A DNA stretch of 59,721 bases from an uncultured Allobaculum sp. (GCA_910579655.1 CAJTVE010000010.1:1-59721), one strand, 5' to 3'; shown: positions 45,326-54,423, counted from the stretch's first letter. Notes: generated from the sequence alone by a model not told the origin. Numbers and translations: made by a program.

Positions 45326-45405
45326 TTTTTGAAAACGATTTTGCAAAGAATACGGTCCAAGTTGATAAAATGGCATCGAAAACATCCGGATTTTACCGAA
45401 ATATG

Positions 45406-45449
45406 GAAATACAGGAAGTATCGAAATACAGGAAGTATCGAAATACAGG
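45406..45449. repeat. 17-bp tandem repeat, about 2.6 copies
   Basis: GAAATACAGGAAGTATC is repeated exactly at 45406-45422 and 45423-45439, and the first ten bases recur at 45440-45449. It is 80-125 nt upstream of dxr. Confidence 0.9.
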
Positions 45450-45529
45450 GACAAAGAAATAAAGAAATATAGATAGAAATAAAATATCGATAGAGAGATA
45501 GAAAGTATTGAAAGATACAGGAGGTCACT

Positions 45530-46699
45530 ATGGCAGAAGACAGAAAGCCACGAAAAATTTTATTGTTGGGCGCGACGGGATCGATTGGCCGGCAGACTTT
45601 AGATGTATTGAGCCAGCATCCTGATGATTTCATCGTGACGGGAATCAGTGCGGGTCATAACCGTGAAGGACTGGAAGAGATTGTCAAAGAGCATCCGACC
45701 ATTCAGGCGGTTGGCCTTTCAACTTTAGATCATGATGAAGAAATCGATGGCGTCGTCTGGTATGGCAAAGACGACCAGATGGCAAGACTGGCCCAAACAT
45801 GCGATTATGATTTAATGGTCAATGCGGTTGTCGGCTTTCGCGGGCTGAAACCAACTTTGATTGCCATTGAGCAAAATAAAGATCTGGCTTTAGCCAATAA
45901 GGAATCTTTAGTGTGCGGCGGGGAACTGGTCAAAAAGGCTCTGGCCAAATCTTCTACCCATTTAACTCCGATTGATTCCGAACATTCTGCGATTTTCCAG
46001 TGCCTGCAGGGCAATGATTTCCAAGATGTAAACCGCCTGATCATTACAGCTTCCGGCGGCAGTCTGCGCGATCTCGGCCGGGATGAATTAATGGATATTA
46101 CGCCAAAGCGCGCCTTAAAGCATCCTTCCTGGAATATGGGTGCGAGAATTACGATGGATTCCTCGACGATGGTCAATAAAGGCTTTGAGGTCATCGAAGC
46201 CCACTATCTTTTTGATCTGCCTTATGAAAAAATTGATACCGTCCTGCATCCACAGTCTATTGTGCACTCCATGGTAGAATATAAGGATCATGCGATCATC
46301 GCCCAGCTTGGCAGTGCCGATATGCGTCTGCCGATTCAATATGCATTGTTTGCACCACATCGTCCAGTTCTTCAGGAAGACAAGCCGCTCGATCTGACCA
46401 GGACACTAACGCTCGATTTCAAGGAAATGGACTTCGATCGCTTTCCAATGTTAAAGACCGCCATTGAAGCGGGAAAACGCAAGGGAAATGCGGGCTGCAT
46501 TTTCAATGCGGCGGATGAAAAGGCAGTGGAGCTTTTCTTGAATGGCAAAATCAGCTATCTTCAGATTGAGGACGCAATTGTCCAGGCTTTAGAAGCGATT
46601 GACTATATTGAAGATCCAAGCTATGAAGATCTTGAAGCCACGGATCACAAAACACGCCAGTGGGTGGAAAAGACTTTTGCCTTTGAAAATGGCAAGTAA
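45530..46699 (+). CDS. dxr: 1-deoxy-D-xylulose 5-phosphate reductoisomerase
   Basis: The 389-residue enzyme makes MEP from DXP with NADPH in the non-mevalonate isoprenoid pathway. It shows ILLGATGSIGRQTLDVL (dinucleotide loop), ALANKESLVCGG, PIDSEHSAIFQCLQG with metal and substrate ligands, ITASGGSLRD, and the KHPSWNMGARITMDSSTMVNKGFEVIEAH block. Full length. AGGAGG lies 5 nt before the ATG. The protease and CDP-diglyceride synthase genes often found beside it are absent, so here it stands alone. Confidence 0.96.
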   Translation: MAEDRKPRKILLLGATGSIGRQTLDVLSQHPDDFIVTGISAGHNREGLEEIVKEHPTIQAVGLSTLDHDEEIDGVVWYGKDDQMARLAQTCDYDLMVNAVVGFRGLKPTLIAIEQNKDLALANKESLVCGGELVKKALAKSSTHLTPIDSEHSAIFQCLQGNDFQDVNRLIITASGGSLRDLGRDELMDITPKRALKHPSWNMGARITMDSSTMVNKGFEVIEAHYLFDLPYEKIDTVLHPQSIVHSMVEYKDHAIIAQLGSADMRLPIQYALFAPHRPVLQEDKPLDLTRTLTLDFKEMDFDRFPMLKTAIEAGKRKGNAGCIFNAADEKAVELFLNGKISYLQIEDAIVQALEAIDYIEDPSYEDLEATDHKTRQWVEKTFAFENGK

Positions 46700-46861
46700 C
46701 GCTTACATCCCAAAAAAGATCCGATGATTTGGACAGGAAAGATTTCTGATTGAAAATCTGGATCCCCAACCCAAGATATCTCTATAATGAAATGATAAAG
46801 TTTGCGAATCTAACGAAAAAACGAACAGACTTTAAAGACCACATGCAAAAAGGAGGGGCTT

Positions 46862-49042
46862 ATGAGAAAAAAACATCTGTTTTCACTGGCTGCCCTGGCA
46901 GCCACACTTTGTGTGCCGATGACGCCAGTGCTGGCCATCAGTCCTCTTGCACCGGAACAGATTCCCGAAAATCTGAATGCCGACCAGTTTATCAATCTGT
47001 TTGCCGGCTCGGTTGTTGAAAGTGCCCAGGGCGGATACGTCGTCCGCCAGTTTACCTGGTTTCGGCAGGCAACGCTGGACAACGCTGGCCTGATCGTTCA
47101 GGGAAAAGAAATTTTCGATACCCTGGATCCTGCTTTGCAGCAGCAGATCCTGGTCCAGTACCAGGCTGAACAGATCGATTATGAAGCACTCTGCAAACAG
47201 GCAAATGCTCTGATCAATCCAAATCCCAGTCAGGCTATCGAACCGGATGTCCCTGTGATTCAAAATGAACCGGAAAATGAACAGCCGGCCAGTGAGACTC
47301 CTGAGCAGACTCCGGCAAACCAGACGCCTGCCCAGGCTTTAGCCGACCAGGAAAATGAGCAGACCCCTGCCGACGGGCAAACGCCGGGTTCTGAAGCCGA
47401 CTCCACTCCAGTTGACGCAAAGCAGAGTGATGCTTCAAACCCGCAGCCAGCCGACCCGCCTGCTTCAACGACCCCGGCCCAGGAAAATGAAAATACCCAG
47501 CCTGATTCTGAAACCCCCATTTCAGAACAGACCACCCCGGCCCAGTCCGAAAGTGAACCGACGGATCTGGTCTATATTCAGACTTTAAAACCAACAGAAC
47601 AGGAACAGACTGTCCTGCAGGCCATGTATGCTCTGCACACCAGACCGGTTGCCGAAAACGATTCGGATCTGGCTGGAATTGGGCCAGTGGATGAAACAGA
47701 TTCAGAGCTGGCCGCCACGCATCCAGTCAGTGAAAATATCGTGGACCTGCTTGGCACCCCTCCGGTCAGCGAGAAGGAAAGCCAGGATTCTGAAAAGACA
47801 TCAGATTCCAGCGGGGATGAAAATCAGACGGATTCTTCGAAGAACAACGTGGAAGACTCCGAACAGGACAGCGGCGATGCAGAAGACAACAAATCTGAAG
47901 AAAACCCCAGTTCGATTCTGGACGTTGAACCCATTGTTCCTGGCCAGCCAACCATCGTTGTCCGTCCCCAGGGCGATATTGACCCGGACGTAAAATTCCT
48001 CGAAGAAAAACGTCCAGCAGGACTCAGCTTTGTAGATGATCTGGACGCCTTTGATGCCAATACCGAAAAACTCATTCAGGCTTTGGCTTCTAAAGCTGGC
48101 TTTACCATCTTTGAGGCGCATCCGGTGACATATACGTTTGAAAAAGACGGCTTATCCGCCAGATCGGTGGGACTGATTAAAGTTTCGGAAAACTGCAAGC
48201 CAGTCCTCTTCCAGATCCAGCAGATTTCGGATCATGATGCCGATATTCTCTTTTTCAGTGATCAGAGCTGTGAAATCGACGAAAATGGTGTATTGAAATT
48301 ACAGAATACTGGCTCAATGCATCTCGATTTCCTGGAAAATGAACAGATTGATTCCTCTGCCAAGGACAACACGGATGCAGCCATCGATGCCGATTCTGAA
48401 AATCAAGAAGATTCAGCCCTGAATGATGCATCCACCGCCGACCCGAATCCGGAGCAGCCGGATGATGCAAACGCCCCAAAACAGGGTCCGCTCCAGGATG
48501 TTGGTCCTGTGGAAGAAACAGCCACAGAAGAACCATCCGCCAATGAAGAAACAGCCCAGGTTCTTGCCAAACTGATTCCAGAAACGGCGGCTTCTAAGCA
48601 GGTTGTCGAAGTGTTCTCTACCGATGGTACGCTGCCTGTCCTTTCGGCGGATGAATCCACATCCAGCAAGGACAGCGCGGCCAATGACTTTATCAACCAG
48701 TATTGTCTGTATGGCGGCCAGGTCATCAAGGAGGCCAATGCGAGCAACTATAAGACACTGCTTGGCGGAGCAAAAGCATGGAATGCACTGTCCAATGTGT
48801 CCCGGACAACGGTCAACAACTACCTCAACAATATGGGATCGACCCGCTGGCAGCTGCTTTATCAGCAGGCCAACCGGATCCGCCTGGGTCTGCCTGCTTC
48901 TGGCACTTCCACGTCCAGAACGCCGGCAACGGGCGTCGAAAGTGAAGTGCTCAGTTCGCTGGCCATTGCCGGTATTTCTGGTGAAATTATGATCTATTGT
49001 GCAAGCAAGGCCCGTAAATCCAAAGCCGACAAGTCCGCCTGA
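46862..49042 (+). CDS. Secreted, probably wall-linked protein with duplicated helical module
   Basis: The 726-residue protein starts with a Sec signal peptide (KKHLFSLAALAATLCVPM...VLA). Residues about 41-118 and 608-674 look like the same helical module: each begins with DxFIN and ends with a QANxI-like motif. Between them lies a long acidic linker rich in Pro, Gln, Glu and Ser, interrupted by a 13-residue tandem repeat from about residue 262 (PVAENDSDLAGIG, PVDETDSELAATH, PVSENIVDLLGTP) and by a folded-looking segment at about 350-460. The end has TPATG at 687-691, a hydrophobic stretch to about 713 and a basic tail, resembling a sortase signal. A ribosome binding site, AGGAGG, precedes the ATG. 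Function unknown. Confidence 0.8.
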   Translation: MRKKHLFSLAALAATLCVPMTPVLAISPLAPEQIPENLNADQFINLFAGSVVESAQGGYVVRQFTWFRQATLDNAGLIVQGKEIFDTLDPALQQQILVQYQAEQIDYEALCKQANALINPNPSQAIEPDVPVIQNEPENEQPASETPEQTPANQTPAQALADQENEQTPADGQTPGSEADSTPVDAKQSDASNPQPADPPASTTPAQENENTQPDSETPISEQTTPAQSESEPTDLVYIQTLKPTEQEQTVLQAMYALHTRPVAENDSDLAGIGPVDETDSELAATHPVSENIVDLLGTPPVSEKESQDSEKTSDSSGDENQTDSSKNNVEDSEQDSGDAEDNKSEENPSSILDVEPIVPGQPTIVVRPQGDIDPDVKFLEEKRPAGLSFVDDLDAFDANTEKLIQALASKAGFTIFEAHPVTYTFEKDGLSARSVGLIKVSENCKPVLFQIQQISDHDADILFFSDQSCEIDENGVLKLQNTGSMHLDFLENEQIDSSAKDNTDAAIDADSENQEDSALNDASTADPNPEQPDDANAPKQGPLQDVGPVEETATEEPSANEETAQVLAKLIPETAASKQVVEVFSTDGTLPVLSADESTSSKDSAANDFINQYCLYGGQVIKEANASNYKTLLGGAKAWNALSNVSRTTVNNYLNNMGSTRWQLLYQQANRIRLGLPASGTSTSRTPATGVESEVLSSLAIAGISGEIMIYCASKARKSKADKSA

Positions 49043-49060
49043 GTTTCAGACGGACTTTTT
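49031..49060 (+). terminator. Terminator overlapping the stop of the secreted protein gene
   Basis: AAGTCCGcCTGA and TCAGaCGGACTT pair around GTT with one mismatch, followed by TTT. The left arm includes the last codons. Confidence 0.65.
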
Positions 49061-49137
49061 CGAGATTGTAAAGCGGTTTTTTGTTTTAACTGATGATTTT
49101 GATGACAGCGATACTCGTCTGAAGACAAGGAGGTTCT

Positions 49138-50937
49138 ATGGGACAAAACTCAAAAAAAGAACTCGAACGGGCGCGACGGGTCAAAGAAGAAGAACTCTAC
49201 CAGAAAGAAGGCTATAAAAAAGCCGTCTATCTGGGCAGGGATTTTACGGATTACACCAATCACCTGTTCGCGTTTCTGATCGATCTGAATATCTGTCTGA
49301 CCCCGGTGTATTTGTGGGGGGTGGAGTTCATCCTGATCTTAACTGGCGTTATTCCACCCGCATTTTTTGACTTGTTGTTTTATCTGATGTATGGTCTGCT
49401 CTTTTTGACGAGCTGCATCATGCTTCCTCTCTATACCGCAGCGCATGGCGGCCGCTCCTGGGGATGCCAGTACATAGGGATGCGCCTGGTCCGGGCCGAT
49501 AAACAGCCAGCTTCGGCCATTCGCCTGGTCTTGCGCCAGTTGTTTGGCTTTGGCATTCCGCTGATGTTATTTGGCTATTTTTTCTCCTTCTTTGGTATTT
49601 TTGCCTGGTGGGGAGCCCAGGCACTGGTTGTCTTGCTTTCGCCCCGCCAGCAGACTATTTTTGACTGGGTTTTCAATCTGGTCGACGTCTACACACCGCG
49701 CTATGAGATGAAGGTAGTCAAAGAGCCAACGGAAATAGACCAGAAAGAACAGCAGGAAGTTCTGCCAGCCCCGGCCGATCCAGCCGCAGCCCAGGTGCTT
49801 TCCTCCGCCGCCCGCAGACAATCTACCCCTGCTGTGGCCCCGGCTGCACCGACTTCCAAAATTTCGAAAGAAGAGACAGCCAAGCCCAAAAAAGGCCGCA
49901 AGGAAAAGACCAAAGACAAAACCAAAGAGAAAGAAAAGGCCAAAGACAAAGAAAAAACCAGTGAGAAAAAGCAGCACCGCAATATGTCTGAAGAGGGTTC
50001 CAGCCCGGTTGTTCAGGTGGTTGAACCTTTGCAGCCCAAACCGGAAATCTCTAAGATTGACCTGCACATTCGTTCCAACTTCTCGGATGATTCGGATGCT
50101 GAAGTCGAGGAAATTTTCCAGCAGGCTCAAGCCAATCATATGGAAGTCATTTCCATCACCGACCATAACAATGCCAGAGCCAATGCGCTGGCCTTGCACT
50201 TTGCCAAGCTGTATCACATCAAATACATTCCTGGCGTTGAAATCGACTGCCAGTTGTATGGAGAGCGGGTACGGATTCTTGGCTATTACATCAACTGGAA
50301 TGATCCGTTTTTTGATGGCGTTGAACGTCTGTCACTCAAACGCGAAAAAGATGTCTCTCAGGCCCGGATTACAGCCCTTGAAAAAGCAGCTGGCCTGAAA
50401 ATCGATACGGATTCCCTGCTGGCTAATTCACGCTTCAAGATTCTCAAACCGCGTGAACTGACGGACCTGGTCTTTGAAACGGATCAGGCAAGAGATCTGC
50501 CGGCCGTTGCCCAATACCTACAGAAGTATCCAGACGAACAAGCAGCCCGCGAACACTTTCGTAAAGACTACTTTGGTCCAGGCGGCAAGTGTGAAGTGCG
50601 CACTGAATATCCAGGGGCGATCAAAGTCATTGATGCGATCCATAAAGCTGGCGGCATGGCCATTCTGTCCGGCTGGCGGCTCGATGAGATTTCCAATGAT
50701 GTCATCACCGCTTTATTGGAAGGCGGAATTGACGGCTTTGAAGTCTTTGCGCCTAATAACTCAGACCGGATTAAAGCGTTCCTGCTGGCTCTGGTGAATG
50801 ATGAAAAACTCTTCATCACGGCCGGATCTGATTACCATGGGATGTGCAAGCCGGATCGTCAGCTTGGCGTCACCACGGCCACCCCGAAAGGCGAGCAGTT
50901 TGTCTCGATTTTTACCCGCGCCGTTCGTCAATCCTGA
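49138..50937 (+). CDS. RDD membrane domain fused to an atypical PHP phosphoesterase domain
   Basis: The 599-residue protein has a short charged N-terminus, then an RDD-type membrane domain (about 30-190) with hydrophobic segments near 44-70, 75-100 and 135-165. A Lys/Glu-rich linker (about 240-285) leads to a PHP domain (about 305-595). PHP landmarks are KIDLH, ISITDHN at 339-344, PGVEID with Glu368, and GSDYHG with Asp565 and His567. Two expected histidines differ: the usual HxH is H310-I-R312, and the usual AHP is S511-G512-W513. PHP relatives include phosphoesterases and 5'-3' exonucleases. AGGAGG precedes the ATG. The PHP domain should face the cytoplasm. I know no named member. Confidence 0.85.
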   Translation: MGQNSKKELERARRVKEEELYQKEGYKKAVYLGRDFTDYTNHLFAFLIDLNICLTPVYLWGVEFILILTGVIPPAFFDLLFYLMYGLLFLTSCIMLPLYTAAHGGRSWGCQYIGMRLVRADKQPASAIRLVLRQLFGFGIPLMLFGYFFSFFGIFAWWGAQALVVLLSPRQQTIFDWVFNLVDVYTPRYEMKVVKEPTEIDQKEQQEVLPAPADPAAAQVLSSAARRQSTPAVAPAAPTSKISKEETAKPKKGRKEKTKDKTKEKEKAKDKEKTSEKKQHRNMSEEGSSPVVQVVEPLQPKPEISKIDLHIRSNFSDDSDAEVEEIFQQAQANHMEVISITDHNNARANALALHFAKLYHIKYIPGVEIDCQLYGERVRILGYYINWNDPFFDGVERLSLKREKDVSQARITALEKAAGLKIDTDSLLANSRFKILKPRELTDLVFETDQARDLPAVAQYLQKYPDEQAAREHFRKDYFGPGGKCEVRTEYPGAIKVIDAIHKAGGMAILSGWRLDEISNDVITALLEGGIDGFEVFAPNNSDRIKAFLLALVNDEKLFITAGSDYHGMCKPDRQLGVTTATPKGEQFVSIFTRAVRQS

Positions 50938-50950
50938 ACGACAAACCCTT

Positions 50951-50979
50951 AAAGCCGTCGAAAACTGACGGCTTTTTTT
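50951..50979 (+). terminator. Terminator of the RDD-PHP gene
   Basis: AAAGCCGTC-GAAAACT-GACGGCTTT is followed by more T. Confidence 0.9.
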
Positions 50980-51157
50980 GCGGATTTGTCAAGGTGCCTT
51001 TGGAGTGCCGTCTTCCCCAGAAAAGTATGATAGAATTTTGTTCGGATTCACAACAGATCTGGATTTGCCCTGGCGGCGGCGCTTTTTTGCGCTTTGCGCC
51101 CGGTTTGTCTTCGTGCTTTTCTTGATAAAGCAGATAGACAAACAGGAAGCGGGCATT

Positions 51158-51221
51158 AAAAAGCTAAAAAGCTAAAAAGCTGAAAGGCTAAAAGGCTGAA
51201 AGACTAAAAAGTGGAAAGCTG
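51158..51221. repeat. Eight tandem copies of an 8-bp repeat
   Basis: The first three units are exact AAAAAGCT. The next are GAAAGGCT, AAAAGGCT, GAAAGACT, AAAAAGTG and GAAAGCTG. The 8-bp register holds over all eight. It lies 230 nt upstream of the metG ATG. Confidence 0.9.
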
Positions 51222-51450
51222 CCAAAGAGGCAGAATCGGAATCTGGACTCTTTTGTGAAAGAATAACAATGTTCCTAACAAGCTCATGTTTCGTTTTCTG
51301 GGCAGACTTTGTCTGCGACTGACTGAATTTTTCAGGACGAAAACTGGATTGTGTTCTTTTGGCCTGGATTTGAGAGACCAAAAGAGAAATCACAAAAAGG
51401 AAAGGGGAAAGGTGAGCTTGACGATAGAAAAGAAAAGAGAGGTGGTCCGC

Positions 51451-53427
51451 ATGGATCCAAAGAAAGAACCTTATTTTTTAACCACGGCGATTGCCTATAC
51501 ATCCGGTCGTCCTCATATCGGCAATACCTACGAAATTATTCTCAGTGATGCCATCGCCCGTTTTAAACGGGCTCAGGGCTATGATGTGTTCTTCCAGACT
51601 GGAACCGATGAACACGGCCAGAAAATCGAAGAAAAAGCCGCTGCAGCGGGTGTAAGCCCCCAGGAATTTGTGGATAACATTTCCGATCAGATCCGTTCCA
51701 ACTGGAATCTGATGAACACCAGCTACGATTATTTCATCCGTACAACCGATCAGCCCCATGTCAAAGCTGTGCAGAAAATCTTCAAGAAACTGTATGAGCA
51801 GGGCGATATTTATAAAGGGGAATACGAAGGCTGGTATTGCACGCCCTGTGAGTCGTTCTGGACTGAATCCCAGCTGGTTGACGGCAACTGCCCAGATTGT
51901 GGAAGACCTGTTCATAAAGCCAAGGAAGAAGCGTATTTCTTCAATATGCAGAAATATGCCGATCGTCTGATGGAGTACATTGAAACGCATCCTGATTTTA
52001 TTCAGCCAGAAAGCCGCAAAAATGAAATGATCAACAACTTCCTCAAACCCGGCCTGCAGGATCTGTGCGTTTCCCGTACATCCTTCAGCTGGGGAATTCC
52101 GGTTGATTTTGATGATCGTCACGTTGTTTATGTATGGCTGGATGCGCTGACCAACTATATTACCTCACTGGGGTATGATCCGGATCTGCCTTTAGAAAAG
52201 CAGCCAGAAGCTTTCCAGAAATACTGGCCGGCGACTCATATTATCGGTAAGGACATTCTGCGCTTCCATACCATTTACTGGCCAATTTTCTTAATGGCCT
52301 TAGGTCTGCCGCTGCCCAAGAAAGTCTTCGGTCATCCCTGGATGCTGATTGGTGATGGCAAGATGTCCAAATCCAAAGGCAACGTGATTTATGCTGAAGA
52401 ACTCGTCGACGAATTCGGCGTGGACGCTGTCCGCTACTATTGCCTGCACGAAATGCCATTTGCCCAGGATGGAACCATTACCTGGGATCTGATCATTGAA
52501 CGCATCAACTCTGATCTGGCCAATGTCTTAGGAAACCTGCTTTCCCGCACCATTGCCATGTCGAATAAATATTTCGATGGCGCCATCGAAAATCCAGAGG
52601 TTGAAGAACCTGTTGATCAGGAACTGAAAGAAGTGGCCGCTGCAGCCATCACCAATATGGAAGCAAAAATGGACGCTTTCCAGGTTGGCGCAGCTCTCGA
52701 TGAAATCTTCACGCTGCTTCGTCGTTCCAATAAATATATTGACGAAACCGAACCCTGGAAACTGGCCAAAGATCCAGAAAAAGCGGATCGTCTGAAAACG
52801 GTTCTGTACAATCTGCTTGAAAGCCTGCGCATTGCCGGTGTTCTGCTTGAAAGCTTCATGCCTGAAACATCCAAAAAAATGCTGGATGTTCTCAATACCA
52901 ATGAACGCTCTCTTGATTCTGCCCGCACGTTCGGTCTGCTCGAACAGGGTGGTCATGTAGCCAAGAGCGTAGAACCTTTGTTCAAACGCATTGATCCAAA
53001 AGAATTTGCTAAAGAAGCCAAAATCAATGACGAAAAAGTGGATCAGAAAGCGGCTAAGGCCAAGAAAAAAGCGGAGAAGAAAAAGAAAAAAGAACCCGCT
53101 GCCCCAATCGAAATCGACGACTTTGCCAAAGTCACTTTACAGGCCGGTAAAATTCTCGATGTCAAAGTGCATCCAGATGCTGACAAGCTGTTAGTCGAAA
53201 CGGTTGATCTTGGCGAAGAGGCTCCTCGTCAGATTGTTTCCGGAATTGCCAAAGCCTATAAACCAGAAGATCTGATCGGCAAGATGGTTATGGTGGTTTC
53301 CAACCTCAAACCAGCTCAACTTCGTGGGGTCGAAAGCCAGGGAATGCTGCTTTGTACAACCGGCAAGGAAGGACCAAGAGTGGTCTTCCTCGATGATTCG
53401 GTCGTTCCAGGCACGACAATTCGATGA
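51451..53427 (+). CDS. metG: Methionyl-tRNA synthetase
   Basis: The 658-residue enzyme charges tRNA-Met. The class I signature is SGRPHIGNTYE, HIGN instead of the more common HIGH, a variant I associate with some Firmicute MetRS proteins. Further landmarks are FFQTGTDEHGQKIEEKA, a zinc knuckle with CTPC and CPDC, and KMSKSKGN. After a Lys-rich linker the C-terminal 110 residues form a Trbp111-like tRNA-binding domain (FAKVTLQAGKILDVKVHPDADKLLVETV). The ATG at 51451 has a GAGGTGG site and fits the conserved start. The downstream gene overlaps the stop by four nt. Confidence 0.96.
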   Translation: MDPKKEPYFLTTAIAYTSGRPHIGNTYEIILSDAIARFKRAQGYDVFFQTGTDEHGQKIEEKAAAAGVSPQEFVDNISDQIRSNWNLMNTSYDYFIRTTDQPHVKAVQKIFKKLYEQGDIYKGEYEGWYCTPCESFWTESQLVDGNCPDCGRPVHKAKEEAYFFNMQKYADRLMEYIETHPDFIQPESRKNEMINNFLKPGLQDLCVSRTSFSWGIPVDFDDRHVVYVWLDALTNYITSLGYDPDLPLEKQPEAFQKYWPATHIIGKDILRFHTIYWPIFLMALGLPLPKKVFGHPWMLIGDGKMSKSKGNVIYAEELVDEFGVDAVRYYCLHEMPFAQDGTITWDLIIERINSDLANVLGNLLSRTIAMSNKYFDGAIENPEVEEPVDQELKEVAAAAITNMEAKMDAFQVGAALDEIFTLLRRSNKYIDETEPWKLAKDPEKADRLKTVLYNLLESLRIAGVLLESFMPETSKKMLDVLNTNERSLDSARTFGLLEQGGHVAKSVEPLFKRIDPKEFAKEAKINDEKVDQKAAKAKKKAEKKKKKEPAAPIEIDDFAKVTLQAGKILDVKVHPDADKLLVETVDLGEEAPRQIVSGIAKAYKPEDLIGKMVMVVSNLKPAQLRGVESQGMLLCTTGKEGPRVVFLDDSVVPGTTIR

Positions 53428-53855
53428 ATCCCCGCCAGAAAGTTCTCTTTACCCAGCTGCAGATCGCTTCGGTAGGTGTTTTGCTGGCAGCGTTTGGGTG
53501 GATGTGGTCGGAAACCTGGCTGAAAGTTTTTGGGGTGTGCATTTTTGTCTATGGACTGCTGCGGGCCTGGATTTTTTCCAGAGTGATTTCCCAGCAGGAT
53601 GAAAATGAAGAACCGATGGATCTGAGTCTGGATCTTTCACCAGAAGATGAAGAGGATTCGGGTGAATATCCAATGGATGAATGGGAAGAGGCGTTCATGC
53701 GCCGCTTCGGTCAATCCAAAATGATGCAGGCCATGGAAGCTGAACTGGATGAGAAAAAAGCAAAGCATCCCGATTCTTCCAGGCCTGGCCAGCCGCCAAA
53801 GCAGACGAAAACCCCAGATTTGAATTCTTCTCAGAACCCGTCGTCGAAATCCTGA
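53424..53855 (+). CDS. Small membrane protein of unknown function, coupled to metG
   Basis: The 143-residue protein has two likely membrane helices (LQIASVGVLLAAFGWMW and WLKVFGVCIFVYGLLRAWIF), followed by a strongly acidic cytoplasmic region (SLDLSPEDEEDSGEYPMDEWEEAF) and a Lys, Pro and Ser-rich tail. No family is recognised. Its ATG overlaps the metG stop as ATGA, which implies translational coupling. A terminator follows 130 nt later. Confidence 0.75.
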   Translation: MNPRQKVLFTQLQIASVGVLLAAFGWMWSETWLKVFGVCIFVYGLLRAWIFSRVISQQDENEEPMDLSLDLSPEDEEDSGEYPMDEWEEAFMRRFGQSKMMQAMEAELDEKKAKHPDSSRPGQPPKQTKTPDLNSSQNPSSKS

Positions 53856-53987
53856 GTAGGCAGATTTCTGAAGCACGCCTTCTTCAAAAAAAGATCAGAG
53901 TCCGTTGCAGGATTTGATTTCATCCGTTTGGGGTGAAACCTGTCCGTTTTTGAAAAGAAAAGAAATTTTAAATGTACAAGTAATAGA

Positions 53988-54022
53988 GACCAGTTTCCCC
54001 GGCGGGGGACTGGTCTTTTTTC
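53988..54022 (+). terminator. Terminator of the metG operon
   Basis: GACCAGTTTCCCC and GGGGGACTGGTC pair around a short loop, followed by six T. Confidence 0.9.
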
Positions 54023-54124
54023 AGGTGGGGAAGTCCAGAATGTTGAAACAGGCTTCCCATAATTTTCACCAATGAGGGATTCGATTTTATTGCCATCTGG
54101 ATGATAATGAATAGGAACAGGTTG

Positions 54125-54135
54125 AAGCGCTTACA
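54125..54135. promoter_or_regulatory. CcpA/LacI-like operator upstream of mglB
   Basis: AAGCGCTTACA, preceded by TTG, fits a cre-type site with two mismatches to the usual consensus. The same 11 bases are found upstream of glgP. It lies about 260 nt upstream of the -35 box. Confidence 0.5.
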
Positions 54136-54394
54136 TTTATAGATAATATAGAATCCAAAAATGATAACCTTTTCACAGGCTTTCAATGGCAGGAGTGAAA
54201 CGGAAAGGGAAGTGGTGGATTGGTCAGTTCGGGAAATCTGTCAGTAAAATCTGTGAATGTTTACTCCTTTCGTACAAATCCAGCCAAATTCCTGAAAAAT
54301 GAAGGGAATAAGATTACTAAAACAAAATGGTAAAACGATGGGATAAGCGTCGATAATTTTACTAAAATTCAATTGAAAACCCTACCAAAATTCA

Positions 54395-54423
54395 TTGTAT
54401 TCAATAAAACCCTATGTTATCAT
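54395..54423 (+). promoter_or_regulatory. Promoter of the mgl operon
   Basis: TTGTAT and TATCAT are separated by 17 nt. Two direct repeats with the core TTCAAT-n-AAAACCCTA overlap or precede it and may bind a regulator. A small CTCTTT-GAT-AAAGAG hairpin lies in the leader. Confidence 0.55.

Larger units (their letters stand above)
45201..45529. other. Intergenic stretch between glgP and dxr
   Basis: It contains the glgP terminator and a purine-rich, repeat-bearing leader for dxr. No gene is supported. Confidence 0.5.
50938..51450. other. Intergenic stretch upstream of metG with an 8-bp repeat array
   Basis: It holds the terminator of the RDD-PHP gene and an eight-unit 8-bp repeat at 51158-51221. 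Short frames here lack support. Confidence 0.5.

Noticed and set aside
51158..51221. Possible CRISPR-like array
   Set aside because: Units are 8 bp with no spacers and no cas genes are present, so it is a simple tandem repeat.
51430..51455. AGAGGTGGTCCGCATGG before metG resembles a T-box antiterminator core
   Set aside because: One base is missing from the GGTGGnACCGCG core, it abuts the start codon, and no terminator stem or specifier loop was seen. It is better read as the ribosome binding site.
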